From Campylobacteraceae bacterium (GTDB lineage Bacteria > Campylobacterota > Campylobacteria > Campylobacterales > Sulfurospirillaceae), in assembly GCA_027040375.1 (NCBI GenBank), contig JALUMJ010000096.1, forward strand, positions 1 to 31,709: a DNA stretch of 31,709 bases. The letters run 5' to 3'. The notes under the pieces were generated by a model. The model was given only the letters and a program-made list of their open reading frames with translations, searched no databases and had not been told where the DNA came from. The position numbers and the translations under genes were made by a program. This document shows, piece by piece, positions 1 through 8,982 of the stretch. The first letter of the stretch is position 1, and the number at the start of each line of letters is the position of its first letter.

Positions 1-1401
1 GATATCATTCCTGTTAGTATTTATGATGCCAACTCGATTGCAAAACTTAAAAAGACACTATTTTCGCTGCCTTTTTGTGAAAAAAAAAGCAATGGTCTTT
101 TTAGGTATTATATAGATAGATCTTTTTCTCTAGCCGGGGTAGGGCAAGTAGTGACTGGCACTGTACTTGATGGAGCCATAAAAGTGGGAGATAAGATTTT
201 TGCACCTGAGTTAAATCAAGAATTTAAGATTAAAAATTTGCAAGTACATGACAAGGATGTCAATAGTGCATCTAGCTCCTTTCGAACTGCTATAAATCTT
301 CAAGGAAGCCCTAAATCACCTCTGAAGCGAGGTACATTGCTTTGCAAAAAAGGGTTTATAAAAGGATTTAACAATATAGATGTTTGGGTTGAAGGTATTG
401 CAAATCACAAGATAAAACATAACTCAACGGTTAGTTTGTTTATAGGGACTAAACAAGTATCGGCAAAAGTACTTCTTCTTCAAAGCGTGGAAGCCGTACA
501 GAGTGGTTTTGCCTCACTGCATTTTAAGCAAAAGCTTTTTTTGGTTCATAATGAGCCTTTTGTTCTCTCAAGTAGCGGAAGAACGATAGGTGGAGGAAGA
601 GTTTTAAATCCTATAAATGACCCATTGAAAAAGAAAAATAAGCTTGAACTTTTAAGCGCCTTGCAAAAAGATGATTTTAAGAGTGTCTTTTCTCTTTTAT
701 GCTCTACCCATAAAAAAGGTTTTGGATTAATATCTTCAAATCAAAGGTTTGGCTTAAACCATGATGAGGCTATCTCGTTAGCAAATGAATTAAGCGATGT
801 TTTTGTTGATGAAAAAGGTTTGGTTATCTATCCTATCGGCGTGAAAGATGAGTTAAGAAAAATCATAAAAAATATCTATATAAAAAATGAATATGCACTA
901 CTTTCTGCATCTTCTTTATCTTCAAAATTAAAATGGGCAAGTCTTTCCTTGTTAGGCGTTGTACTTGAAGATTTGTGTGAAGAGGGATTTTTAACTTATA
1001 AAAATGGTATCTACAAAAATGCAAGCGTAGAGATAAAGAACATTGATTCTCATATAGAAGAGAAGATGTATCAAATCCTCATAAAGGCAAAATTTACTCC
1101 AGATGCACCATATAATATCTATGATGATTTGGATATAGATAGAAAAATTGGTGATGATGCCCTTAAAAGGCTAACAAAGTCAAAAAAAGTCGTACGACTT
1201 ACTCACAATATTTTTATAGAGACAAAAGCACTAAGCCAAATAGTCGAAAATATGCGTGAAATTATGACTAAAGAGGGTTTTATTGATGTTGCTTCATTTA
1301 AAAAACATTTTGATATGAGTCGTAAGTATTTGGTGGCTTATCTTGATTATTTGGATTATTTTGACGATGTAAAGAAAGAGAATAATCGAAGATATCTTTA
1401 G
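1..1401 (+). CDS. selB: Selenocysteine-specific elongation factor SelB, 5' end missing
   Basis: SelB is the GTPase that delivers selenocysteyl-tRNA to UGA codons by binding the SECIS element in the mRNA. Reading frame 1 is open from the first base, so the gene starts outside the window and 466 codons are visible. The first residues match the end of the GTP-binding domain. They run into the EF-Tu-like domain 2 signature 'IDRSFSLAGVGQVVTGTV' (about codons 40-57). After a domain-3 motif ('GRTIGGGRVLNP') the C-terminal half has the lysine-rich, helical look of the SelB winged-helix repeats that bind RNA. The family and these motifs support the call firmly. The GTPase P-loop cannot be checked. The organism is inferred to make selenoproteins; selA would be expected just upstream but is not visible. 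Confidence 0.95.
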   Translation, partial: DIIPVSIYDANSIAKLKKTLFSLPFCEKKSNGLFRYYIDRSFSLAGVGQVVTGTVLDGAIKVGDKIFAPELNQEFKIKNLQVHDKDVNSASSSFRTAINLQGSPKSPLKRGTLLCKKGFIKGFNNIDVWVEGIANHKIKHNSTVSLFIGTKQVSAKVLLLQSVEAVQSGFASLHFKQKLFLVHNEPFVLSSSGRTIGGGRVLNPINDPLKKKNKLELLSALQKDDFKSVFSLLCSTHKKGFGLISSNQRFGLNHDEAISLANELSDVFVDEKGLVIYPIGVKDELRKIIKNIYIKNEYALLSASSLSSKLKWASLSLLGVVLEDLCEEGFLTYKNGIYKNASVEIKNIDSHIEEKMYQILIKAKFTPDAPYNIYDDLDIDRKIGDDALKRLTKSKKVVRLTHNIFIETKALSQIVENMREIMTKEGFIDVASFKKHFDMSRKYLVAYLDYLDYFDDVKKENNRRYL

Positions 1402-1514
1402 TTTTAATTGGTATAAATTCACCACATGTTGGCAATAATATAAGAAATTATTTTATGATTTATAATATATTAATCAAGATGTTGTAAAATTTTTGCAAAT
1501 GAATAGGATATAAA

Positions 1515-2222
1515 ATGCAAAAAAATATAATAATTTCGGTTTTGATTATGGCTTCTGTGTTGTTTGGTGCTACAAACGAAGAAATTATCGCAAATTTTAA
1601 GGCAAGGATACAGATACCAGATATACAAGTAAAAATTGTTTCAAGAAAAAAAGTCTCAAAAACACTAGATTTCGTTACGATTTTTCTGACAAACGGTAAA
1701 AGCTCACAAAAAATATCCGTGTTTACTAGTGGAGAATATATATTTCCAGAAGTTATAGATGTTAAAAGCGGAATCAATTTAAAAGATAAAATGAAAAGAG
1801 AAGCAACAAATAAAAATATCGCAAAAGTATATAAAAATGAAATAAGTGATAATATCATAAAATTAGGAAACGACCCTAAAAAGAAAACATTGGTTATATT
1901 TTCTGACCCAGAGTGCCCGTTTTGCAAAAGAGAATTAGCTAGCATAGAAGATCAATTAAAGCATAATAATATCAAAATGATTTTTATTCCAGTTCACGAA
2001 AGAAGCTCTCTCGCAAAATCTTTTTTAATATATAAATATGCAAAAAAAGCAAGAAATGATAAAGAAAAGATTAAGATTTTAAGAAAGTACTTTAGCCAAG
2101 ATGTGGATGAAAAAGTGAGTGATGAAGATGTAAAAAGAATTGAAAAACTAAGAACAAAATACTTCAAAACAGGGATAAATGGAACTCCCTATAAGGTAAT
2201 GGAGAAGGAAATAATAAAATAA
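1515..2222 (+). CDS. Periplasmic DsbC/DsbG-like thiol:disulfide protein, short C-terminus
   Basis: This is a 235-residue thioredoxin-fold protein that probably shuffles or reduces disulfides in the periplasm. Residues 1-19 form a signal peptide (lysine, hydrophobic core, ending FGA). Residues 20-115 resemble the N-terminal dimerisation region of DsbC-type proteins. The active site is C134-P-F-C137 in the context DPECPFCKRE, and the cis-proline is in GTPY at about residue 225. The start is supported by an AGGA ribosome site 5-6 bases upstream, and a TAAAAT -10 candidate lies at 1485-1490. The odd point is the end: only ten residues follow the cis-proline, whereas the fold normally continues with two strands and a helix. 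The gene may therefore be truncated. The substrate is unknown. Confidence 0.8.
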   Translation: MQKNIIISVLIMASVLFGATNEEIIANFKARIQIPDIQVKIVSRKKVSKTLDFVTIFLTNGKSSQKISVFTSGEYIFPEVIDVKSGINLKDKMKREATNKNIAKVYKNEISDNIIKLGNDPKKKTLVIFSDPECPFCKRELASIEDQLKHNNIKMIFIPVHERSSLAKSFLIYKYAKKARNDKEKIKILRKYFSQDVDEKVSDEDVKRIEKLRTKYFKTGINGTPYKVMEKEIIK

Positions 2223-2233
2223 TTGTAAAGTTG

Positions 2234-2242
2234 TGGTATAAT
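2234..2242 (+). promoter_or_regulatory. Extended -10 promoter for the diguanylate cyclase gene
   Basis: TGGTATAAT is a textbook extended -10 element, 26 bases before the next start codon. A GAGGTGA ribosome site follows at 2257-2263. No good -35 is needed with an extended -10, and -35 boxes are weak in Campylobacterota. This suggests the diguanylate cyclase gene is transcribed separately from the DsbC-like gene. Confidence 0.6.
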
Positions 2243-2267
2243 AGCTAAATAATTATGAGGTGACGAT

Positions 2268-4316
2268 ATGGAACAGTATATAAAAATTATCATTACACTT
2301 GCGATTTTACTCATCCTTGTTTTGTTATATATTATAAAAAATCTCCGAGTAAAAATTGCTTCTTTAGAAGAAACGCTCGAAGAAGAAAGCAAAAACAGAC
2401 AACTGCTCGATAACATACCGATTCCGATATTTGTTAAAAATAAAGAGTTAAAGCTATCATACATCAACAAAACATTTTCTATAGAATTTGGAATTAATGA
2501 GAAAAAAGCAATAGAACAAATAACTAGATATGTACAAAAATCAAAAGAAGAGGTATCGTTTAGTTATGATAACAATATCCAGAAACAAACACTTGTATTG
2601 CAATCAAATACAATAGACACAAATGGAAAACCACTAGGCAAAGTAGGAGCAATTTTTGATGTCGATAATTTTAAAAAAGATATAAATTCTCTGATAGAAT
2701 GGAGAAAAAGATATGACTTGGCAGTAGAAAGTTGTGGTTATGGCATGTGGGATTGGGATATCTTAAATGATACCATATATTTTTCAAGTAAATGGAAAGA
2801 GATTATGGGCTACAAGAATAGCGAAGAGATAAATAGCTTGAATTCGTGGTTAAATATAGTAGATGCAAGAGATATGGCAAGAGTGAATGAAGCGCTAAAA
2901 AGACATCTAGAAGGGAAAAGTAAGACATTTATTGTTGAGCATAGGTTAAAATTAAGCAAAAGTTTAAAATGGATAAATATCCGAGGACATGTTCTTTTTG
3001 ATCACAATAACAATGCTATTAGGATGACAGGCCTTATCATTGATATCACTGATAAAAAAGAAGTTGAAAGTAAATTAAGTAAAAGCCAAAAACTTTTTAC
3101 AACTTTTATGGATAACTTGCCAGCAATTGCATTTATAAAAGACGATAAGCAGAGATACATATATATAAATAATTTCTATGAAAGATATATAGGTTTTAAA
3201 GAGTGGAAAGATAAAACTGCAAAAGAGATATTTGATGAACAAACAGCTGCTAATATCATGGAAAATGATAGAAGAGCATTTTATGAAGGCGTTAAACAAC
3301 ACGAAGAAGTGATTCTAAATGCTGAGGGAACGCCTAAATACTTTGAAGCGTATAAATTTCCTATCAATAATGGAAAAGATAAAAGTCTTTTATGTGGTTT
3401 TAGCATAGATATAACAAAGCAGAAGATTTACAAGGAGAAGGTGCGATTATTTGCTGAAATATTTAATAATACTTCTGAGGGCATCTTAGTGACTGATGCT
3501 GCACAAAAAATTATAATCACAAATAAAGCTTTTGAAAAATCTACTGGATATTCATCTTATGAAGCTATTGGAAAACACCCAAGTTTTTTAAAATCAGATG
3601 AACAAGACATTGAGATTTATAGTGAAATCAACAAATCACTCGAAAAAACAGGTTATTTTTCTGGGGAAATTATAAATGTAAGTAAAAGTGGAAGTTTACT
3701 ACCTGCGCTTCTTAGTATGAATGATATCAAAAATGAACAAGGTGAGATAACTAACTTTTTTATTATTTTTCAAAATATTAAAGATATTAAAGAAAACGAA
3801 AATAAGTTGAGAAAACTTGCAAATTATGATAGTCTCACAAAACTTCCAAATCGATTTTTATTTGAAGATAGATTGAGGCAAAGCATAGCAAATACAAAGC
3901 GAAGGCATAAAAAGATGGCACTTGTTTTTGTAGATTTGGATGATTTTAAAAAAGTAAATGACACTTTAGGTCACGATGCGGGAGATTTGGTTTTGACAAC
4001 AGTGGCAGAAAAACTATTGTTTAGCGTTAGAGAAAATGACACTGTAGCAAGATTGGGCGGAGATGAATTTGTAATTATATTAGAAGATATAGATGATGTT
4101 CAAAATCTGCAAAAAATCTGCAAAAAGGTTTTGAGGAATCTAAATACCCCATTTCAATTAGCGGGCAAAGAGTATCAAGTAAATGCAAGTCTAGGTGCTA
4201 GTATATGCCCAGACCATACTGGTGAATATCAAGAATTGTTAAAGTTTGCTGATGTAAGTATGTACGAAGCTAAAAATAGTGGCAAAAATTCGGTGGCCAT
4301 TTATGAGCCACATTAA
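2268..4316 (+). CDS. Membrane-anchored multi-PAS diguanylate cyclase (GGDEF)
   Basis: The 682-residue protein should make cyclic di-GMP from two GTP in response to signals sensed by PAS domains. Residues 5-23 form one transmembrane helix, followed by a short glutamate-rich coiled coil (about 28-46). Four PAS domains follow at roughly 48-135, 148-268, 274-388 and 393-508; the second has the 'YGMWDWD' type of PAS_3 domain. The GGDEF domain occupies about 520-680, with the exact active-site motif GGDEF at 597-601. An RxxD product-inhibition site (REND, 588-591) lies five residues before it, so the enzyme looks active and feedback-inhibited. There is no EAL domain. No partner gene is visible; a decayed histidine kinase fragment lies just downstream. 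Confidence 0.93.
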   Translation: MEQYIKIIITLAILLILVLLYIIKNLRVKIASLEETLEEESKNRQLLDNIPIPIFVKNKELKLSYINKTFSIEFGINEKKAIEQITRYVQKSKEEVSFSYDNNIQKQTLVLQSNTIDTNGKPLGKVGAIFDVDNFKKDINSLIEWRKRYDLAVESCGYGMWDWDILNDTIYFSSKWKEIMGYKNSEEINSLNSWLNIVDARDMARVNEALKRHLEGKSKTFIVEHRLKLSKSLKWINIRGHVLFDHNNNAIRMTGLIIDITDKKEVESKLSKSQKLFTTFMDNLPAIAFIKDDKQRYIYINNFYERYIGFKEWKDKTAKEIFDEQTAANIMENDRRAFYEGVKQHEEVILNAEGTPKYFEAYKFPINNGKDKSLLCGFSIDITKQKIYKEKVRLFAEIFNNTSEGILVTDAAQKIIITNKAFEKSTGYSSYEAIGKHPSFLKSDEQDIEIYSEINKSLEKTGYFSGEIINVSKSGSLLPALLSMNDIKNEQGEITNFFIIFQNIKDIKENENKLRKLANYDSLTKLPNRFLFEDRLRQSIANTKRRHKKMALVFVDLDDFKKVNDTLGHDAGDLVLTTVAEKLLFSVRENDTVARLGGDEFVIILEDIDDVQNLQKICKKVLRNLNTPFQLAGKEYQVNASLGASICPDHTGEYQELLKFADVSMYEAKNSGKNSVAIYEPH

Positions 4317-4399
4317 CACAGTGTTCACACAAGTTTGATATGATCTTACTATGAATATAAAATACTAATGGGCACCTCTAAAAACCACATTAAAAGTAG

Positions 4400-4675
4400 C
4401 CTAAGAGCACTCATGCCATTTTTTTAACTTTTGATTTAAAAGTCAAGATTTCAAACACGAGTGATGAAATTATCATAGAAAATAGAGGGGATAAACTAGA
4501 ATTCCCGATAGAGAATTATGCTAAGCCTTATTTTTTAAAAGGCCAAAAGCAAAAAAGTTTAAGAGGTCTTGGTGTTGGGATTTATATAGTGCTAAATATC
4601 TTGAAATTACATGACATGCCCATAGTTTATAAAAGAGAAAATGACATAAATTTATTTATAATTAAGTATATTTAA
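4400..4675 (+). pseudogene. Remnant of a sensor histidine kinase (C-terminal ATPase end)
   Basis: One frame, open from a TAG at 4397 to the TAA at 4673, encodes the last part of a histidine kinase ATPase domain. It reads EIIIENRGDKLEFPIENYAKPY, in two pieces around 4460-4525, then the G2-box-like 'LRGLGVGIYIVLNILKLHDM'. This matches the end of the ArsS/CosS-like kinases common in Campylobacterota. It has no ATG, GTG or TTG start in frame, no N box, no phospho-acceptor histidine and no sensor part. I could not find the missing parts in the other frames upstream. It is best read as the stub of a deleted kinase gene. Confidence 0.7.
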
Positions 4676-4749
4676 GTATAATGCACACCAATTCAGAACT
4701 TCTTAAGAGAACTTCTTCAAAACCTGCCGAGATTTGGGATACCGAGCGA

Positions 4750-4837
4750 GTATGTAGGTTTTTACATACTAGTTTACAGGTTTACCAAAAAAAACAAACT
4801 AAACTTATGATTTTTATGTAGTAAAGCACGGCTTTAC
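4750..4837 (+). promoter_or_regulatory. Two hairpins in the leader of the DEAD-box helicase gene
   Basis: Two perfect small inverted repeats lie in the 206 bases between the kinase remnant and the helicase start. The first is GTATGTA-6-TACATAC at 4750-4769; the second is GTAAAG-5-CTTTAC at 4821-4837. A longer alternative pairing joins AGCAC (4825-4829) with GTGCT (4853-4857), so the second hairpin could switch between two folds. A direct repeat of AGAACTTCTT (4695-4704 and 4708-4717) lies just before. Neither hairpin is followed by a run of T, so they are not obvious terminators. A structured, possibly autoregulated leader is an inference. Confidence 0.4.
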
Positions 4838-4881
4838 AATCAGTTTTCTTCTGTGCTGAAAAATTAACACAAAGAGAAAAA

Positions 4882-6363
4882 ATGACAACAACATTTGACA
4901 AATTTAATTTGGATAAAGATATCCTAAAAGCTGTGATAGATGCAGGTTTTAGAGAACCAAGCCCCGTACAAGATGCATCAATTCCTCTAATCTTAGAGGG
5001 AAATGACATAGTTGCACAAGCACAAACAGGAACAGGAAAAACTGCAGCATTTGGGCTATCAACCATGAGTATGATAGATACAAGCGACAGAAATGTGCAA
5101 ATCTTAGTAATCACTCCAACAAGAGAACTAGCAACACAAGTGAGTGATGAGCTTTTTTCGCTTGGAAAATATAGACATATAAAAACTGTAACAATCTATG
5201 GTGGAAGTTCATATTCAAGGCAAATAGGATTGATTGAGCGAGGAGCCAATGTAGTTGTTGCGACTCCTGGTCGTATGCTTGATCTTTTGAAAAATGGCAG
5301 ATTAAAAAACTTTGCACCAAAGACAGTTATATTGGATGAAGCTGATGAGATGCTAGATATGGGTTTTTTAGATGATATTGAAAGCATTTTAAAATTTCTA
5401 CCAAAAGAGAGACAAACACTTCTTTTCTCAGCTACTATGCCTGAGCCGATAAAAAGACTCGCAAAGAAAACGCTAAATGATCCAAAATTTGTAAATATTA
5501 CACCAAAAGAACACGCAACAAATGAAGATATTGAGCAACTTTATTATGTAATAGAAGAAAGAGAAAGAGATAATGCACTTCTTAGACTTCTTGACGCCCT
5601 AGAGCCTGTAAAATCAGTGGTATTTTGTAGAACCAAAAAAGAAGTTGATAGAGTATCTACTCAACTGATGGCTGTTGGCTACTCTGCTAAAGGCTTGCAC
5701 GGAGATATGGAACAAAACCAAAGAGAAACAGTGATAAGAGCTTTTAGAGCTTCTCAAATAGAGATATTAGTGGCAACTGATGTGGCAGCTAGGGGATTAA
5801 ATGTTGCAGATATATCTCATGTGTTTAACTTTCATATGCCTTTTGACCCTGAAAGTTATGTGCACAGAATCGGAAGAACTGGAAGAGCTGGAAGAAAAGG
5901 AACAGCTATAACACTTGTTAATCCGATGGAATATCATAGTATGCAAAGAATAGCAAAAAAAGTTGGTACAAATATCCAGTTTAAGATGGTTCCTACACTA
6001 AATGATGTGCAAGAATCTCAATTGAAAAAGATGGCCAATGAAATTGAAAAAGCAGAATTAGATGTTAATGCACAAAAAATTCTTGATATCCTAGGTGACG
6101 ATATAAATCTAAGTAAAATATCTTTAAAATTGATTTCTATGCTTATAAATAAAAACTCACTGCAAGGTCCAAATAAAATTGGCTTTGATCAAAAAACTCT
6201 TACAAATTTGATAAAAAGACTAGATGACAGAAACGGAAGAGACAGAAACAGAGGTGGCAGAGGTCGCAGTGGCGGATATAGAGGAAGAAGCAGAAGCAGA
6301 AGCGGTGAAAGAAGCGGTAAATCATCTGGAAATAGAGAAAGAAGACCTAGAAATAGAAGTTAA
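4882..6363 (+). CDS. deaD: DEAD-box ATP-dependent RNA helicase (DeaD/RhpA type)
   Basis: The 493-residue protein unwinds short RNA duplexes with ATP and probably serves in ribosome assembly, cold adaptation and mRNA decay. All helicase motifs are intact: Q motif (Q30), Walker A AQTGTGKT 47-54, PTRELA, TPGR, DEAD 152-155, SAT 183-185, ATDVAARG and HRIGRTGR 328-335. Residues from about 450 to the end form a basic, disordered tail rich in Arg, Gly and Ser, as in helicases that hold RNA unspecifically. The length matches the single DEAD-box protein of H. pylori (RhpA), which partners RNase J. That role here is inferred. The start follows an AAAGAGAAAA ribosome site. No terminator hairpin is visible downstream. 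Confidence 0.95.
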   Translation: MTTTFDKFNLDKDILKAVIDAGFREPSPVQDASIPLILEGNDIVAQAQTGTGKTAAFGLSTMSMIDTSDRNVQILVITPTRELATQVSDELFSLGKYRHIKTVTIYGGSSYSRQIGLIERGANVVVATPGRMLDLLKNGRLKNFAPKTVILDEADEMLDMGFLDDIESILKFLPKERQTLLFSATMPEPIKRLAKKTLNDPKFVNITPKEHATNEDIEQLYYVIEERERDNALLRLLDALEPVKSVVFCRTKKEVDRVSTQLMAVGYSAKGLHGDMEQNQRETVIRAFRASQIEILVATDVAARGLNVADISHVFNFHMPFDPESYVHRIGRTGRAGRKGTAITLVNPMEYHSMQRIAKKVGTNIQFKMVPTLNDVQESQLKKMANEIEKAELDVNAQKILDILGDDINLSKISLKLISMLINKNSLQGPNKIGFDQKTLTNLIKRLDDRNGRDRNRGGRGRSGGYRGRSRSRSGERSGKSSGNRERRPRNRS

Positions 6364-6673
6364 ACACACATTTAATATATCATACTTTTTTCATAAGTGT
6401 AAAGTGAAAATTATATTTTAAGTATTATTTTAAAATTAATCAAAATTTATAAATATAGTGCTTAAGTATAATTTTCATTATTATTTCTTATGTAGTATAA
6501 TCATAGTAAAACCCTACAAACAAGTTAAATGCCCCTAATTCAAAACCTTAATGTTTAAAAAATATAACTAATAATTATCTTAATTAATTATAGAAATTGA
6601 CGAAGTTGACGAAAAAACTATTTTATATTTTCCAAATATTTATGTATAATACAAAAAATTTTTAGGAGTAAGT
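6364..6673 (+). other. Intergenic region with the promoter of the FadL-like gene
   Basis: This 310-base AT-rich stretch holds no convincing gene. TATAAT at 6645-6650, in the context TATGTATAAT, is a clear -10 element 23 bases before the FadL-like start codon. A tandem 9-mer, TTGACGAAG then TTGACGAAA (6597-6614), lies 30 bases further up, too far to be its -35 box. It could be a regulator site. The ribosome site is TTAGGAG, just before the start codon. I see no terminator for the helicase gene here. Confidence 0.5.
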
Positions 6674-7819
6674 ATGAAAAAGATAGTCTTGGTGGCACTT
6701 AGTGCATCTTTATTGTTCGCTACAAATGGTGATAATTTAACTGGTCTTGGTACAAAAGCAAGAGCAATGGGTGGAGTAGGAATTGCCACATACTTTGGAG
6801 CAGAAAATACTTTAACAAATCCAGCTTTGATGTCAAAAAGTAAAGGAATAGAGTTTGACTTTGGTGCAGTTTTGTTTTTGCCAACCATAAAAGCAAATGG
6901 AACAAAGAGCAAGGCCGATGTGAGTCTTATGCCTGAAGTTTCTCTATCTCAAAATGTAAATGAAAATATATCGTTCGGTTTAGGCATGTATGGTGCAGCT
7001 GGCATGGGAGTTGATTATAGAGGTAGTGGAAACCCTGCCTTAATGGAAACTAGAACTGCTTTGATGTTGATGAAATTTGCACCTTCGGTTGCGTATCATA
7101 GAGATAACTTTTCTATAGGCTTTGCACCAGTTATCCAATACGGTTCATTAGATATCGCATACAATAATGGTACTCCAGTTGGAACAGGTAGTAGCGATAA
7201 CTTTGGATATGGTTTTGAAACAGGTTTGACTTATGATATAAATAAAAACTTTAGAGTGGGTTTGGTTTATAAATCAAAAATTGATATGACTTACGACAAT
7301 ACTTTAAGTGTCGCATCTGCACCATTTGCTCCAGTTTTTGGAGGACAAGCTTTTGCAGATAAGCTTACTCAGCCAGCAGAATATGGTTTGGGTCTATCAT
7401 ATAATTTAAATAATTTTAATCTTTCTTTTGATTACAAAAAAATTAAATGGGGAAGCGCAACAGGTTATAAAGATTTTGGCTGGAAAGATCAAGATGTATA
7501 TATGATGGGTGTAAAGTATGAAAAAGATGGTACTTGGTATGCGTTAGGGTATAACCATGCAAAAAACCCAATAACAAATTATCCAGGAACTACTGCAAGA
7601 GGAACGGTCCTAAATATGTTTAACTACTTAATGTTCCCAGCAACTGCGGAAGATCATTTTAGTATAGGTGCAGGAACAAAACTTAACAAGAATTTAACAT
7701 TAGATTTTAACGCAATGTATTCTCCAAATAAGATAATCAATACGATGACACCTTCTGGCAATCTTAAAGTTGAACATCAAGAAACTTCAGCTCAAATATC
7801 TATGAAATATATGTTTTAA
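6674..7819 (+). CDS. FadL/OmpP1/TodX-family outer-membrane transporter
   Basis: The 381-residue beta-barrel protein probably carries long-chain fatty acids or other hydrophobic compounds across the outer membrane. Residues 1-16 are a signal peptide (MKK, hydrophobic core, cleavage after LLFA). The mature start has the family hallmark 'GLGTKARAMGGVGIA' and then 'ENTLTNPALMS', the conserved NPA element of the FadL hatch region. The remainder alternates short glycine-rich and aromatic strands, and the protein ends in Phe (MKYMF), the usual C-terminal signal for barrel assembly. At 381 residues it is shorter than E. coli FadL. Its own promoter and a strong hairpin downstream suggest a single-gene transcript. 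The substrate cannot be told from the sequence. Confidence 0.88.
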   Translation: MKKIVLVALSASLLFATNGDNLTGLGTKARAMGGVGIATYFGAENTLTNPALMSKSKGIEFDFGAVLFLPTIKANGTKSKADVSLMPEVSLSQNVNENISFGLGMYGAAGMGVDYRGSGNPALMETRTALMLMKFAPSVAYHRDNFSIGFAPVIQYGSLDIAYNNGTPVGTGSSDNFGYGFETGLTYDINKNFRVGLVYKSKIDMTYDNTLSVASAPFAPVFGGQAFADKLTQPAEYGLGLSYNLNNFNLSFDYKKIKWGSATGYKDFGWKDQDVYMMGVKYEKDGTWYALGYNHAKNPITNYPGTTARGTVLNMFNYLMFPATAEDHFSIGAGTKLNKNLTLDFNAMYSPNKIINTMTPSGNLKVEHQETSAQISMKYMF

Positions 7820-7835
7820 TTTTTTAGATAAACTT

Positions 7836-7865
7836 TACATGTAGAGGTTTTTGCCTCTACATGTA
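7836..7865. terminator. Bidirectional hairpin between the FadL-like gene and nspC
   Basis: TACATGTAGAGG and CCTCTACATGTA form a perfect 12-bp stem around a TTTTTG loop. Convergent genes end on both sides, and the nspC stop codon begins two bases after the stem. A T-rich tract is present on the left (7815-7825), which would serve the minus-strand transcript; on the right there is no T run. The right arm carries a perfect CTACATGTAG (7857-7866) and the left arm a one-mismatch copy (7835-7844). Confidence 0.65.
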
Positions 7866-7866
7866 G

Positions 7867-8982
7867 CTAGTTTCTGTCTTTATAATCTTTGTAGTCAAAC
7901 TCTTTAACAATCTTGAAACTCCCATCTTTTTTTAGTACAGCTAAGCTAGGTAATTTTATGCCATTAAATGTCGTATTTTTAACGATGCTATAGTGAATTT
8001 GGTCTTCAAATATAATATTATCACCTATCTTTAAAGGTTCATCAAAAGAGTAATCACCCATGATATCACCCGCTAAGCAACTGTTTCCAGTCAGTTTATA
8101 AGTGTATTTTTTTTCATCTTTTAACCCCGACCCTCTTACATCGCTTCTATATGGCATAGCAAGAGTATCTGGCATATGAGCTTCTGCTGAGGTGTCAAGT
8201 ATAGCGATATCCATGTCATTATGAACTATGTCTAAAATATGGCAGAGCAAAAAACCGCATCTCCAACCCACTGCTTCACCTGGTTCTAAGTAAACTTGAA
8301 CACTATATTTTTTTTGAAAATTTATGATAAGTTTTATGAGCTTTTCTATATCGTATCCATCTTTTGTGATGTGATGCCCACCTCCAAAGTTTATCCATTT
8401 CATTTGATATATATACTTGCCAAATTTCTCTTCAACAGCCTTTAAAACACTTTCTAACTCATCAGCTCCTTGTTCGCAGAGTGCGTGAAAATGTAATCCT
8501 TCTATGCCATCAAGCAAGTCTGGTTGAAACTCTTTTTGTGTTATGCCAAATCTACTATTTATACCGCAAGGGTTATAAAGTTCAACTGGAGAACAAGAGA
8601 TTTGGGGGTTTATGCGCAATCCGCATGACGCCTTGTTTATGGCTTTTTGCTTATACTTTTGCCATTGGTCAAAGGAGTTAAAAACGACATGTTGGCTCAA
8701 ATCTAAAATCTCATCAATCTCATCTTCTTTATATGCGGGTGAATAAGTGTGCGTTTCTTTTTTAAATTCTTCATGCGAGAGTTTTGCTTCCCAAAGCCCG
8801 CTAGCACAGCATCCATCTAAGTATTTTGAGACAAGTGGCTCAAGATGATAAAATGCAAAACCTTTTAGTGCCAAAAGTATTTTTACCCCACTTTTTTGCT
8901 TTACATGTGAGAGAATTTTAAGATTTTTTTCCAGCGATGTTTCTTCACAAACATAGCAAGGGGTTTTTATATTTTTAAACAT
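7867..8982 (-). CDS. nspC: Carboxynorspermidine/carboxyspermidine decarboxylase
   Basis: This PLP enzyme of 371 residues removes the carboxyl group in the last step of the alternative spermidine or norspermidine route. K40 in 'KILLALKGF' is the expected PLP lysine. 'GCCASGLWEAKL', 'WINFGGGHH' and the C-terminal 'GNSCLAGDIMGDY', with the active-site cysteine, follow the alanine-racemase-fold decarboxylase pattern specific to NspC. The partner dehydrogenase is encoded at 11549-12763 on the same strand. C. jejuni is known to use this route instead of S-adenosylmethionine decarboxylase. The start overlaps the SDR gene upstream by 8 bases, so the two are translationally linked. Whether the product is spermidine or norspermidine cannot be told. 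Confidence 0.93.
   Translation of the reverse strand: MFKNIKTPCYVCEETSLEKNLKILSHVKQKSGVKILLALKGFAFYHLEPLVSKYLDGCCASGLWEAKLSHEEFKKETHTYSPAYKEDEIDEILDLSQHVVFNSFDQWQKYKQKAINKASCGLRINPQISCSPVELYNPCGINSRFGITQKEFQPDLLDGIEGLHFHALCEQGADELESVLKAVEEKFGKYIYQMKWINFGGGHHITKDGYDIEKLIKLIINFQKKYSVQVYLEPGEAVGWRCGFLLCHILDIVHNDMDIAILDTSAEAHMPDTLAMPYRSDVRGSGLKDEKKYTYKLTGNSCLAGDIMGDYSFDEPLKIGDNIIFEDQIHYSIVKNTTFNGIKLPSLAVLKKDGSFKIVKEFDYKDYKDRN

Noticed and set aside
4676..4881. A tRNA or small RNA gene between the kinase remnant and the helicase
   Set aside because: No cloverleaf, CCA end or T-loop sequence could be fitted; the hairpins are short and better read as an mRNA leader.
6224..6421. Plus-strand frame rich in Glu at the end of the helicase gene
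   Set aside because: It is the alternative frame of the AGA/GAA-rich sequence that encodes the Arg/Gly/Ser tail; its low complexity explains the open frame.
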